Assembly: GCF_001417735.1 (NCBI RefSeq)
Contig: NZ_BBUZ01000042.1
Span: 36,119-100,118, forward strand
Direction: 5' to 3'
Source of the DNA: Streptomyces sp. NBRC 110028
GTDB taxonomy: Bacteria > Actinomycetota > Actinomycetes > Streptomycetales > Streptomycetaceae
Length of the DNA: 64,000 nt
Position 1 is the stretch's first letter. Every line of letters starts with the position of its first letter. Positions 43,700 through 53,629 of the stretch are shown here, piece by piece. Below the pieces are notes generated by a model. The model ran no database searches and was not told the origin of the DNA. It saw nothing but the letters and a program-made list of their open reading frames with translations. The position numbers and the translations under genes were made by a program.

Positions 43700-45025
43700 A
43701 TGAACCGTGCCCCGAGGCCCGCGCGCTCCCTCAGCCGCAGAAGGCTGCTCGGCACCGCCCTCGCCGCCGCGTCCGGCGGGGTCCTCACCGGGTGTTCCTC
43801 GTCAGGTACCTCCGGCGCCTCCGGTCCCTCCAGGGGAACGGTGCGATTCCTCGGGCCCGAGACCCCCGCGACGTTCGCGCCGGTGATCCACGGTTTCGAG
43901 AGGGCCCACCCCGGAGTGCGCGTGGCGTACACCGCCGTACCGCCCGCCCAGCTCAACGACGTCCTCCAGCTTCGCCTGTCCGCCAAGGACTCGGCCATCG
44001 ACGTCTACTGCGTCGACCAGCCGCGCATCCCCGCGCTGAGCGCCCGCGGCTTCCTCACCAACCTCACCCCGGTGAGCCGACGGGCCCGCGCGGCCGTCAC
44101 CGAGGAGCAGTACGAGATCAGCTCCTGGAACGGCACCCTGCGTTCGTTGCCGGTATGGACGTCCACCCAGTACCTCTTCTACAACGCGGACCTGCTGAGG
44201 AAGGTGGGCGTGGACGTCCCTTCCGCCGACCCCGCCGAGCGCTGGACCTGGGAGAAGACCCTTGACGTGGGGCGCCGCGCGATGAAGCGGGCGGGTTGCG
44301 ACTACGCCCTGGTCCTGGAGCAGACGGACGCCTACTACGGCCTGCAGCCGCTGGTCGAGGGCCTCGGCGGCGGATCCGGCATCACCGGCAGGGACATGCT
44401 CACCCCCGCCGTCACCACGGACGGCTGGCAGCGCGCCATGCGCTGGTACGGCAAGCTCTTCGCCGACGGCCTCTCTCCGCGCGGCATCACGTCCTTCCAA
44501 CTGTCCTCCCTGTTCACCGCCGGCCGGGTGCCGTTCTTCGTCGGCGGCCCCTGGAACCTGGGCTCGTTCGCCGCCCTCAAGAACCTCACCTGGGGGACGG
44601 CCCCGCAGCCGTACTTCGAGGGCGGTCGCCCCGTCACCCCGACCGACTCCTGGTCATGGGGCATCAACCCGTACAGCAGCCGCCAGAACCTGGGCCTGCG
44701 CTTCATGGAGTACGCGACACTGACCACCCCCGGAAGCCTCGCCACGGTCGCCGCCTCGCCGCTCATCCCCTCCCACCGCACCGCTTTCGAGCAGTACGCG
44801 GCCGGCTTGGAGAAGAAGGCCACGCGGTCCACCGAGGGCGTCGCCGCGATCATGCGATACGAGCTGGAGCACACGGCCGTCAGCCGCCCACGCTCCATCG
44901 GCTACACCCAGTTCGAGACCGTACTGGCATCGGCCTTCTCCGACATCCGCAACGGTTCACCGGTCGAAGCCCGCCTCGCCAAGGCCTCGGACGAGCTCGT
45001 ACGCACCTGGGAGAGACTGCGATGA
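43700..45025 (+). CDS. ABC substrate-binding lipoprotein
   Basis: 441 residues from ATG 43700; ribosome site weak. Twin-arginine start RRRLLGTALAAASGGVLTGC with lipobox, then a family-1 solute-binding fold (VRFLGPETPATFAPVIHGFE, YNADLLRKVGVDVPS, RVPFFVGGPWNLGSF). CUT1-type sequence, yet the operon ends in a nucleoside hydrolase, so the ligand may be a nucleoside or ribosylated compound. Confidence 0.88.
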   Translation: MNRAPRPARSLSRRRLLGTALAAASGGVLTGCSSSGTSGASGPSRGTVRFLGPETPATFAPVIHGFERAHPGVRVAYTAVPPAQLNDVLQLRLSAKDSAIDVYCVDQPRIPALSARGFLTNLTPVSRRARAAVTEEQYEISSWNGTLRSLPVWTSTQYLFYNADLLRKVGVDVPSADPAERWTWEKTLDVGRRAMKRAGCDYALVLEQTDAYYGLQPLVEGLGGGSGITGRDMLTPAVTTDGWQRAMRWYGKLFADGLSPRGITSFQLSSLFTAGRVPFFVGGPWNLGSFAALKNLTWGTAPQPYFEGGRPVTPTDSWSWGINPYSSRQNLGLRFMEYATLTTPGSLATVAASPLIPSHRTAFEQYAAGLEKKATRSTEGVAAIMRYELEHTAVSRPRSIGYTQFETVLASAFSDIRNGSPVEARLAKASDELVRTWERLR

Positions 45026-45966
45026 CCACCACCACCGCCAAGGCCGGCGAGGATTCGGCAGCCCCTGCCGCCGAGATCCAGAGCTCGGCCCGCCGCCGAC
45101 GGCCCCGGTCCCAGGCCCGCACCGCGCTCGCCTTCCTGGCCCCCGCACTGCTCACGCTTCTCGCGCTGCGCCTGCTGCCCGCAGGGCTGGCGGTCGTCGA
45201 CAGCCTGCGCCACCACAGTCTCGTCGACGGCGTCACCCGCTTCGTCGGCCTCGCCAACTACCGCGACTTGTTCGGCGATCCGCAGTTCTGGCAGAGCGTG
45301 CGCGTCACGCTGTTGTTCAGCCTGATCGTCAACCCGCTCCAAGTGCTGTGCGCACTCGGCCTCGCCGCCCTGTTCAACCGGCGCTTCGCGGGTGCACGTC
45401 TGTGGCGCTCCCTCGTCTTCGCGCCGATCGCGGTGCCGCCCGCGGTCTCCGCCGTGATCTGGGGCATCCTCTATCGGCCCGAAGGCCCGCTCAACGCGGT
45501 CCTCGGCGTTCTCGGCCTCCCCTCCCAGCCGTTCCTGACCAGCCCCTCCCAAGCGCTCTACGCACTGATCGTGCTGATGTCGTGGGTCGGTGTCGGGTAC
45601 TGGATGACGTTCCTCATCGCCGGCCTGCAGGACATTCCGCAGGAGTGCTACGACGCCGCCGCCATGGACGGCACCAACGCCTGGCAGCGTTTCGTCCACG
45701 TCACACTGCCCCTGCTGCGCCGACCGCTCGCCTTCGTGCTCGTCGCCGACACCGTCTCCAACTTCCTGGTGTTCGCGCCGGTGCAACTGCTCACCGGCGG
45801 CGGCCCCGAGGGCTCCACCAACCTGCTCATGTACGACGTCTTCCGCCGCGCCTACAGCGTCGGCGACATCCACTACGCCCAGGCCGAGGTGGTGCTGCTC
45901 GTCGCGCTCACCCTCGCAATCGTCGCCGTGCAATACCGGCTGATGCAGGGCAAGGGCGAGGAGTAG
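45022..45966 (+). CDS. ABC permease 1
   Basis: 314 residues; ATG overlaps the preceding stop. Six membrane segments and EAA loop YDAAAMDGTNAWQRFVHVTL. MalF-like. No ATPase gene in the operon. Confidence 0.9.
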   Translation: MTTTTAKAGEDSAAPAAEIQSSARRRRPRSQARTALAFLAPALLTLLALRLLPAGLAVVDSLRHHSLVDGVTRFVGLANYRDLFGDPQFWQSVRVTLLFSLIVNPLQVLCALGLAALFNRRFAGARLWRSLVFAPIAVPPAVSAVIWGILYRPEGPLNAVLGVLGLPSQPFLTSPSQALYALIVLMSWVGVGYWMTFLIAGLQDIPQECYDAAAMDGTNAWQRFVHVTLPLLRRPLAFVLVADTVSNFLVFAPVQLLTGGGPEGSTNLLMYDVFRRAYSVGDIHYAQAEVVLLVALTLAIVAVQYRLMQGKGEE

Positions 45967-45968
45967 CC

Positions 45969-46835
45969 ATGACGACCCTCCACCGTTCCGCCCCGGGTAC
46001 GCCGAGGCGACTCTCGCCGGCCCGGCACATGCCGATGATCGCCGCCGTGGTGATCGGCGTGCTCTTCGCGCTGCCGTTGCTGTGGGTGCTCGCGGGCTCC
46101 CTGCGCCCCGGCTCCCAGGTCCTCGCGAGCCTCGACGACCTGTCCTGGCGCAGCCTGATCCCCACCGACGCCACGTTCGACAACTACGTCACCCTCTTCC
46201 AGGGCGCCTTCGGCCGGGCCGTCCTCAACTCCGTGCTGGTCGCCGCCGTCACCGTCGCGCTGGGCCTGCTGGTCTCGGCCAGCGCCGCGTTCGGACTGTC
46301 CGTCTTCGCGTTCCGGGGCAGAGGTCTGGTCTTCGCGGTGATCCTGCTCACTTTCATGATCCCGTTTGACGCGATCGCGATCCCCCTGTCCTCGCTGTTC
46401 CGTTCCTGGGAACTGCAGAACACGTACGCGGGTCTCACCCTGCCCGGCATAGGAAACGGCCTGGCCATCTTCCTGCTGCGCCAGTTCTTCCTCGCCGTCC
46501 CGAGGGAACTCGTCGAAGCGTCCCGCATCGACGGCCTCAGCTGGTGGGGCGTCTTCACCCGCGTCTACCTTCCGCTGTCACGGCCCGCGCTCGTCGGCGC
46601 CGGACTCACCCTGTTCACCTTCCAGTGGCAGTCGTACATGTGGCCCCTGCTCATCGGCACCGAACCCGCCAAACAGCTCGGCCCCATCGCGCTCGGCACC
46701 CTGCAGGGGCAGATGGTCGTCGACTACGGACAGGTCTTCGCGGCCGCCGTCGTCCTCACTCTCATCCCGCTCGTCGTACTGCTGCGGCTGCAGCGCCACT
46801 TCACTCAGTCCATCGCGAGCAGCGGCCTCAAGTAG
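45969..46835 (+). CDS. ABC permease 2
   Basis: 288 residues, ATG 45969 two bases after the previous stop with GAGGAG upstream. Six membrane segments and EAA loop VEASRIDGLSWWGVFTRVYL. MalG-like partner. Confidence 0.9.
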   Translation: MTTLHRSAPGTPRRLSPARHMPMIAAVVIGVLFALPLLWVLAGSLRPGSQVLASLDDLSWRSLIPTDATFDNYVTLFQGAFGRAVLNSVLVAAVTVALGLLVSASAAFGLSVFAFRGRGLVFAVILLTFMIPFDAIAIPLSSLFRSWELQNTYAGLTLPGIGNGLAIFLLRQFFLAVPRELVEASRIDGLSWWGVFTRVYLPLSRPALVGAGLTLFTFQWQSYMWPLLIGTEPAKQLGPIALGTLQGQMVVDYGQVFAAAVVLTLIPLVVLLRLQRHFTQSIASSGLK

Positions 46836-46920
46836 CCACCGCCCACCGACCCCCGCCGTCCGTCCTCCCGCAGGCCGCCGGCCCACGGCCCACGGGTCCC
46901 GCACACGTACAAGGACACAC

Positions 46921-47814
46921 ATGACTTTCCACCACCTCCTCCTGGACACTGACATCGGCAGCGACGTCGACGACGCCCTCGCGCTCGGCGTCCTGCTCGG
47001 CTCGCCCGAGCAGGTCCGCGTCGAGGCCGTCACCACCGTCTACGGCGACACCCTGCTGCGCGCCCGCCTCGCCCACCGTCTCGCCGCCTTCGCGGGGCAC
47101 GACCTGACCGTGGTGCCCGGAGCGGAGGAGACCCTGTCCGGAAAGGAGGTCTGGTGGGCCGGACACGAGGGCCGGGCCTTCACCAACCTGGAGACCGAGC
47201 CCGTACGCGACGACGTCCCCGCTCACCGCTTCCTCGCCGACGCCGTCCTCGCCCGGCCCGGCGAACTCGACATCATGGGCATCGCCCCGCAGGCCAACCT
47301 CGCCCGCGCCATCACCCACGAACCGGGCTTCGCCCCGGCGGTGCGCACGCTCTATCTCATGGGCGGCCATTTCACGCCCGACGCCGGGCCCGAGCACAAC
47401 ATCGTCAGTGACATCACGGCCGCCCGCACCGTCTTCGCCTCCGGCATCCCGACCGTCATCACCGGCCTGGAGATCACCCGCAGGGTCCGCATCGGCCGCG
47501 ACGGCATCGAACGCATCCGCGCCGCCGGCGTCTACGGTGCTGCCCTCGCCCGCGAAATCGATGCCTGGACAAGGTTCACAGGCGAGGGCTGGAGCGTCCC
47601 GCACGACCCGATCACCGCCCTGTCGATGCTCTGCCCAGAGCTGTACGGGACCGAGCGCGGTACGGTCACGGTCGACGACGAGGGCCGTACCGCCTTCCAC
47701 CGCGACTCCGAGGGCCCGGTCCGCCTTGTCGTCGACGTCGACCTGGACGCGGTCGCCGAGGAGATCGTAACCCGTATCGAGAGGGCCGGAACCGAGTCCG
47801 CCATCTCCTACTGA
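46921..47814 (+). CDS. inosine-uridine-type nucleoside hydrolase
   Basis: 297 residues. The calcium-binding N-terminal motif LLLDTDIGSDVDDALALGVL is intact; the later EHNIVSDITAARTVF block and the C-terminal HDPITALSMLCPEL with Asp complete the active site. Hydrolyses the N-glycosidic bond of ribonucleosides to ribose and base. As last gene of a LacI-controlled ABC operon it defines the likely job: import and cleavage of a nucleoside-like compound. Confidence 0.9.
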   Translation: MTFHHLLLDTDIGSDVDDALALGVLLGSPEQVRVEAVTTVYGDTLLRARLAHRLAAFAGHDLTVVPGAEETLSGKEVWWAGHEGRAFTNLETEPVRDDVPAHRFLADAVLARPGELDIMGIAPQANLARAITHEPGFAPAVRTLYLMGGHFTPDAGPEHNIVSDITAARTVFASGIPTVITGLEITRRVRIGRDGIERIRAAGVYGAALAREIDAWTRFTGEGWSVPHDPITALSMLCPELYGTERGTVTVDDEGRTAFHRDSEGPVRLVVDVDLDAVAEEIVTRIERAGTESAISY

Positions 47815-47816
47815 GG

Positions 47817-48006
47817 TTTTCGTTGGTTCTGTGGTGGTTGAGCATGGATCGCCAGACCCGAGTGGGTGAGGAAGGGCCACGGGAGTTGTTCATCGGAGGA
47901 GACCGGTGGATGCCACGTTCAGCGGTGTCGGCGAGGTTGGCCAGCTCGCGTGTTCTGGTCGCCGACCACAGCAGTTCCACCGGGTTGAGCTTCCCCGAGA
48001 CGCGGG
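47817..48006 (-). pseudogene. IS630-family transposase C-terminal fragment
   Basis: GKLNPVELLWSATRTRELAN matches the IS630 'LNPVE.LWS..K..ELAN' end of the DDE_3 domain. The remaining ~45 residues are divergent and no intact end was identified. Confidence 0.5.
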
Positions 48007-48056
48007 GAGAGGTGACAGCAGGTCAGATGGGTCTCACGAGAGGAGAGCAGACGATG
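47985..48056 (+). repeat. IS3 leader, second copy of 22768-22840
   Basis: Nearly the same 72 bp as at 22768-22840. Here it leads into the start codon of an IS3 orfA, its presumed natural context. Confidence 0.6.
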
Positions 48057-48264
48057 TCTGCCCCGAGAAAATATACCCGCTGGAGTTGCGTGACCGTGCG
48101 GTCCGCATGTATCGCGCCGCCGAACCGAAGCCCGTCATCCGCCGCATGGCCTAGGAACTCGGGGTGCACCACGAGGCCCTGCGCAACTGGATCCGGCAGC
48201 CGGAGGCCGACGCCGGCGAACGGGAAGACCTGCTGACCACCGCCGAGCGCGAGGAGCTGGTGGC
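48054..48264 (+). pseudogene. IS3-family OrfA fragment
   Basis: MSAPRKY then, after a 2-base insertion (TA), LELRDRAVRMYRAAEPKPVI, a TAG stop, and ELGVHHEALRNWIRQPEADA: the HTH protein of IS3 elements. Truncated after about 70 codons. Confidence 0.65.
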
Positions 48265-48384
48265 TGATACCGCGTGTGGCTCCGGCGACACCTCCGGCCC
48301 AGGCCACCCCACACGATCCGCTCCTCTCCGACACGCCCCGTCTTCGCCTGATCCACCGGCACCCGGACCGATCACCACCGCCCA

Positions 48385-48734
48385 GATCTTGGGTGAGCTG
48401 GTCTCACCAGGGACGGTTCCGCTCGGAAGCCGCCTTCGCCACCTTCGCCGGTGTTTCGCCGATCCCTGCCTCGTCCGGGCTGACCAACCGACACCGTCTC
48501 AACCGCAGCGGCGACCGGCAGCTCAACCGGGCCATGCACACGATCACCCTGATCCGGATGCGACTCGCCCCCTCTACGAAGACGTACGTCGCACGCAAGA
48601 TCACCGAAGGGAAGACCTCCCGTGACGCCCAGCGATGCCTCAAGCGGGTGGTCTGCCGCCAGATCTTCAAGATCCTGGAGCGCGGCGACCGAAACACTTC
48701 GAAGAACTCACTCAAGCGGCTTGACACGACATAG
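48385..48734 (+). pseudogene. IS110-family transposase C-terminal fragment
   Basis: FRSEAAFATFAGVSPIPASS and GLTNRHRLNRSGDRQLNRAM are the transposase-20 domain of IS110 proteins; it ends RQIFKILERGDR and a short tail. The N-terminal catalytic domain is missing. Confidence 0.75.
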
Positions 48735-49003
48735 CAGCCTGGGCGGACAACCACACGGGCATCCTGGAGGGACCGGACGACCCGAGCCGGGACATCGACA
48801 ACAAGATCACCGGCCCGGCCGACTCGTTCGGCTTCCAGTCGATCGCCGGGGAGAACACCGGCGCGGGCGCGTGGATGTACCACTGCCACGTGCAGAACCA
48901 TTCCGACATGGGGATGGCGGGGCTGTTCCTGGTGGCCAAGGCGGACGGCAGCATCCCGGGCTATGACCCGGGCCACCATGGCGGCACGGGGCACGGGTCA
49001 TAG
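48734..49003 (+). pseudogene. multicopper oxidase, C-terminal fragment
   Basis: About 89 codons ending TAG at 49001-49003. MYHCHVQNHSDMGMAGLFLV is the type-1/type-3 copper-binding HCHxxxHxxxxM motif of laccase-like oxidases. The open frame begins directly after the IS110 fragment, so the first ~250 codons were lost to insertion or deletion. Streptomyces small laccases end like this, with a His/Gly-rich tail. Confidence 0.75.
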
Positions 49004-49040
49004 CCCGTCCGGCGGGGGCCTGGGCCGGACGATCCGGCGG

Positions 49041-50213
49041 TCAGGCGGTGTGCAGCCGCAGGCCGTACGTCGACAGGATCTCGTTGATGGGCTGGAACCA
49101 GATCTCGCCGCCGCTGGTGCAGTTGCCGTAGCCGCCCGAGGTCACACCTTGGGCCTGGTCACCGCTGATGAACGAGCCACCGGAGTCACCGCCCTCGGCG
49201 CACACATTGGTCCTGGTCATCTGGTACACGGCGCCCTGCGCGTAGTTCACCGTCTCGTTCTTGGCCAGGACTGTGCCGCAGTGCCACTTGGTGGTGGAAC
49301 CGGACCGGCAGATGGAGGCGCCGACCGGCGCCTCCGCGGAGCCGCGGACCAGCGCGTCCGGGACGGTGCCCCAGCCGAGCACCACGGGGACGGTCCACCA
49401 GCCGCTGCCCACGCTCACCCACGCGTAGTCGTTGCCGGGGAAGGACGATCCCCGAAACGTGCCGATGTACGAGCCGTCCCAGCCGTTCACCCCGGCCCCG
49501 CTGGTGCCGCAGTGCCCGGCCGTGACGAAGCCGCCCTGCACCGAGAAGCCTATGGAGCAGCGGACGTTGCCGGTGTAGTACGGGTCGCCGCCGACCGTGC
49601 CCGCGGCGAGGGTCTTCGGCGCCCGGGCAGGGGCCTTCTCGACGGTAACCGGGACCGTGGCGGCGCGCTCGGCGGCGCCGAGGAAGGTGCGTACGGCCGC
49701 GTCGTCCTCGGCTCCGGCCCGCACCCGGACCACCACACTGCCCGACCGGGGGTCGACGCCCCAGCTGCTCACCGCGGCCGGGGCGGCGTGCTTCTTCGCC
49801 TGTCGGTCGAGTCTCGCCTTGGCCGCGTCGAGTGCGGCCGCGCTGCGGGCGACGGTCCGGACCGTGGCGCCGGTGGCCCGTACCGCCGCGGCCTTCTCCG
49901 CGCTGGTGACGCCAACGACCAGCTTGCCGGTGGCAGCGTCGAACCAGGATCCGCCGTAGGCCGCGCCCGCGGCGCGCTTGGCCTTCGGCTCGGTCTTCAT
50001 GGCCGCGGCCTCCTGGCTCAGCCGGGTCCGCGCCTGCTCCGCGGTGAGGCCGAGGTCCTGGCCGAGGGCGCGCACGAACTTCGCGGACAGCGCGTCCGCG
50101 GTCCCGGGGGCAGGCGCCGCCGAGGCGGACGAGAGCGCGCCACCGGCGCCGGACACTGTGCAGAGAACGAGAAGTGCGGACAGAGCCGCACGGACAACGT
50201 GCTTACGTCGCAT
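49041..50213 (-). CDS. streptogrisin-like secreted serine protease (S1)
   Basis: 390 residues: signal peptide (VVRAALSALLVLCTVSGAGG), a ~150-residue alpha-lytic-type propeptide and a chymotrypsin-fold protease domain from about residue 207. Catalytic His in FVTAGHCGTS, Asp in FPGNDYAWVS, Ser in EGGDSGGSFISGD. Cys pairs suit the disulfides of streptogrisins. Exported, self-processed, and active in protein degradation. Stands alone between debris, and appears intact. Confidence 0.92.
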   Translation of the reverse strand: MRRKHVVRAALSALLVLCTVSGAGGALSSASAAPAPGTADALSAKFVRALGQDLGLTAEQARTRLSQEAAAMKTEPKAKRAAGAAYGGSWFDAATGKLVVGVTSAEKAAAVRATGATVRTVARSAAALDAAKARLDRQAKKHAAPAAVSSWGVDPRSGSVVVRVRAGAEDDAAVRTFLGAAERAATVPVTVEKAPARAPKTLAAGTVGGDPYYTGNVRCSIGFSVQGGFVTAGHCGTSGAGVNGWDGSYIGTFRGSSFPGNDYAWVSVGSGWWTVPVVLGWGTVPDALVRGSAEAPVGASICRSGSTTKWHCGTVLAKNETVNYAQGAVYQMTRTNVCAEGGDSGGSFISGDQAQGVTSGGYGNCTSGGEIWFQPINEILSTYGLRLHTA

Positions 50214-50350
50214 AGCTGTTCCCCTTCAGCTGTGGAGTGAGAGCACTCTCTCCCCTTCAATCGCGGGGAGCCTATCGATCCACCGGGAAAAGTCCAGACC
50301 AAGCTGAGAAGTCCACCGAGTACCTGACGGCACCTGGTTGTGCCAGCAGG

Positions 50351-50369
50351 GGGTCTGTCAAACGAGTGG
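50351..50369. repeat. terminal sequence of a truncated ISL3 element
   Basis: GGGTCTGTCAAACGAGTGG followed by an ISL3-like end (CTCTGCCCCATAGTCGGTGG). Same 19 bases as at 14348 and 63581. Confidence 0.75.
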
Positions 50370-50406
50370 CTCTGCCCCATAGTCGGTGGTGACGCGGAGT
50401 AAGCGG

Positions 50407-50646
50407 TCAGGGCAGAAGGATGCGGTGGCGGAGGAGGTCGAATCCGGCGCGGCCGAGTATCTGTCGCATGATCCTCTTGGTGCGGGTGTTGATGCCTTCG
50501 GTGCGACCGTTGTGGTAGGGCAAGGTGAGGTCGGCGTTCACCGCGGATCGGTCGATTTCGAGACCGTTGGTGAAGCTGCGCAGGTGAGGCAGGTCGATGG
50601 CCCGGGCGGTCGTGATCCACTCGGTGAGTTTCACGTCGTTGTCGCT
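50407..50646 (-). pseudogene. ISL3-family transposase, C-terminal fragment (copy 3)
   Basis: LTEWITTARAIDLPHLRSFT to YHNGRTEGINTRTKRIMRQI: the ISL3 C-terminal domain with catalytic Glu. Related to copy 2, but clearly diverged. The 5' part is missing, and the frame continues into an unrelated stub upstream. Confidence 0.85.
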
Positions 50647-50835
50647 TCCCTCGGGCAGGATGGCCATCCCGCGGTGGGCCAAGGTGCGGGCGGCGTCGGC
50701 GAGGATGCGGCGGCGCCGGGGCGAGGCGGCCAGGCTGGAGTCGCCCGCGTCGGCGGCGCCCGCCAGCGCGTCGAAGTCGACGCGCTGGCGGGGCTGTCGG
50801 GCGAGGAACGCGGCCATGTGATCGGCGGCGGTCAC
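50647..50835 (-). pseudogene. N-terminal stub of the gene after the SMC-like ATPase (JetD-like?)
   Basis: GTG 50835 overlaps the stop of the SMC-like gene by four bases (GTGA). About 63 codons (MAAFLARQPRQRVDFDALAG, RRRRILADAARTLAHRGMAI, then LPEG) precede the junction with ISL3. A helical domain with 'R...L......L...G.i.lP' is seen at the start of JetD-type (Wadjet) nucleases, but the evidence is thin. Confidence 0.4.
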
Positions 50836-52739
50836 ACGGCGTCCTGCTCGGGGGCTTGAGTGTCTGGTTCTGCCTCGGTGCGCAGGACGGTTCGGCGCAG
50901 GAGATGGGCAGAGGTGATGCCGTCGTCTTGGGCGCGGGCGACGCCGGCAGTGACGGCGTCGCCGTACCGGTCGAGGATCTGGACGTAGCGCCGTTCAGTG
51001 CGCACGTCCACGCCGTTGCGCATGCGGATGATGACGGGGAAGCGGCCCAGGGCAGGCAGATCGTTGGATCCGGTGGTGTGGACGAGCTGGATACCGTGGG
51101 CGGCGGCGCGGCGCTGCAGGTCGACGAAGGGCCTGTAGTCGGCCTTCCCGAAGGGATTGTCCAGCACCAGTGTGCCCACTCCGGCGGGGATGCGCCGGTC
51201 CCGCTGTACTGCACGCATCCGGGCAAGTGTGCAGTACAGCAGCACGGACACGGTCAGCAGTTCGCCGCCGCTGAATTTCTGGATCTCGGTGACGGATTCA
51301 CGTTCGACGTTGTCCAGGCTCTGCGTCGGCTTGATGATTTTCGCGACGATGTTGCCGTGGCAGCCAAGGGCTGCCAGGAACAGTGGTTTGGCCAGGTCAA
51401 TCGCCTCAGGCAGGGCGCTGGCCCGTCCGGCGGCCTTGGCCGGCAGGTTGGTGATGAGACGGTCGACCTCGGCGGACAGTCTCCGAGCCAGTTCGTCGCC
51501 TCTGGCGCGCTGGCGCAGCTCCAGCGACAGGAACCGCCGGCTGGACCAACTCCCCAGATACTTGGGAAGACGGGAGTGGTGGGCGACTTCTTCCACGCTG
51601 TCCAGGACCGCTTCGACTGTGCTCGTACAGGCGTCCACGACGCGGGCCTGGTCCTCGGCGGACTCGGCCAGCAGCGCGACCACCTGCCGTTCGCGCTCCT
51701 CGATGTCCTCCAGGAGTGCGGCCAGCCGGGCGGGGGTGGTGAGGTCTTCCCGCAGGCGCTCGCGCAGCCGTCCGTCGACGATCTGCAGGTACTCCGGCTG
51801 TTGTGCGAGCCGTCCCACCTTCCGCACGTCCTTGCACAGGGCGGTTCTGGCTCTCTCCAGGGCGCGGTCGGCCTGAGTGACCTCGCGGACGAGGGCGTCC
51901 TTGATCTGCTCGGCGTCGTGCGGCTGCAGCGACTGCGCGGTCACGGCGGAGAGCCCGTGCTGTTCGAGCAGGAGCGCGTCCACAGTCATCTCCGCGGCGC
52001 CGTCAGCACCCTGGCCAAGGGCTGGATAGTCGCTTGCCGCACTGAGGGCGCTGACCGAGTGCCGAAGCTGCGCGGCGTGGCTGGCCGCCTGGTCGGCGCG
52101 CCGGTGGATCTTCTCGGCGTCCAGATGCCGCACCTGGGCGAGGACGCGGTCCTGTTCCAGCAGGTGCTGGGCTTCCTGCAGCTGCTTCTGCGCTTCCTGG
52201 GTGCTGTCGATGGCCGGCACCGTGACACCGGAGAAGTCATCGAGGGCGGTGGCCGCCTCTTCGTGGTCCTTGGTGGCCTGCCGCACTAGCAGCCCCGCTT
52301 CCGCCTCCGCACGCTCAGCGTCTTTCAGAGTTCTGTCGGCAACGGCGATGCGGGCAGCAAGGTGCTCGGCGTCCATCGTCTCGGCTTGGTCCAAGAGTTC
52401 GGTGGCCTGAGCGCGTGCGGCAGAGCCAGCCTCGGCCAGCTTCTGCTTGAGATTCTTGATGGCGGTTTCGGCAGTGGTGAGCCGCTGTTGCAGGGCGGTG
52501 TCGCTGATGCCGTTGAGCCAGTCCCGCCGGGTCTGTGCCCAGCGCTCGCGCAGGGCCTGCACGCTGCCCTCGGGCACGACAGCCGGACGGGCGGCGGCGA
52601 GGACCTCGTCGGACAGGTCCTGCCGGATCTCGTGCGTCCATCCCTTCCAGCGCTCCGCGCGGTCCTGGCTGAGCTGCTTGTGCGCCCCGCTCCTGCTCCA
52701 GGGCGGCCTGCCAGCGGTTTTGCATGCCTGAGCCGCCAC
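50832..52739 (-). pseudogene. SMC/MukB-like (JetC-like) ATPase, C-terminal half
   Basis: 635 codons: long coiled coil (for example TTAETAIKNLKQKLAEAGSA) followed by the C-terminal ATPase half with the ABC signature FSGGELLTVSVLLY, Walker B VGTLVLDNPFGKADYRPFVD and a switch-like HTTGSNDL. The N-terminal Walker A half is absent: the frame joins an amidase fragment near 52740. Full-length relatives are 1100-1500 residues and sit in operons of chromosome-organisation or plasmid-defence (Wadjet-type) systems. The gene is coupled to a second stub downstream. Confidence 0.65.
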
Positions 52740-53489
52740 ACGGTACTCCCGGGCCTCGGCCTGAGCATGACGAGGTCCGGTTCGGCGATGACGTTCTGGA
52801 GGAGAGCGCAGTCAGTGACCGTGCGGGCCATCGGCCCGTCCTGACAGTAGGTGTCGAGACTGGTAGGCGGCAGCGATGGCACCCGTCCGTAGGGGGCCGG
52901 AACCCGATGACGCCGCACAGAGCCGACGGAACCCGGATGGAGCCCGCGTTGTCGGAGCCGGTGGCCAGTGGGGCGAGTCCGGCAGCCAGTGCCGCACCCG
53001 AGCCGCCCGACGAACCGCCGGGGCTGTAGTCGAGGTTCCATGGATTGCGTGTGACGCCCCACAGCTCGGGGCGGGTGGTCACGGCGATCGAGAACTCCGG
53101 CGTCATGGTCCGCAGATGCAGGACCGCACCGGCGTCGATCAGTCGCTGGACCATCGGCTGCGTCTGCGTCGCGACGTTGCCTTCGGCCAGCAGGGAGCCG
53201 AAGCGATGGGACCTGCCGGCGATCGGCATCTCCTCCTTCACCGCGACCGGGATGCCTTCGAGCGCCCGGGGCGCCGGGCCTTCCCCGCGTACCTGGCCTC
53301 GGCGGCCCGCGCGACATCGTGGGCCTCGTCGAACATCTCCTCGGCGACCGCGTTGACCTCGCTGGTCTTGGCGACCCGTTCGATCAGCGAGTCCAGTACC
53401 TCCACCGGGGACAGCTCGCCCCGCCGAAACGCCCCCGGCATCTCGTCGGCCGACAGCTGCACCGGCGCGTCGACCGCAGTCCCGGCCAC
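52740..53489 (-). pseudogene. amidase-signature enzyme, truncated and frameshifted
   Basis: GTG 53489 begins a typical amidase N-terminus (LSADEMPGAFRRGELSPVEV). After a shift near 53260, GIPVAVKEEMPIAG (catalytic Lys), YSPGGSSGGSGAALAAGLAP and ATGSDNAGSIRVPSALCG (the two Ser) follow. A second shift near 52890 leads to DGPMARTVTDCALLQ. The C-terminal half is missing at the SMC junction. It is upstream of the LysR gene's stop on the same strand, and may once have belonged to the catabolic operon further right. Confidence 0.75.
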
Positions 53490-53629
53490 GCCGAGCTGAT
53501 GACCTCACTCTTCGCCAGGGAGGTCGCTCTCGTCGCGAGCGCGCACGACCTGGCACACGGGCTGGTCGCCCTCGAAGACGGGGGCGCGAAGGGGCGGCGG
53601 GCCGTCTTCGTGGTAGGGCGGAGCCCGGC

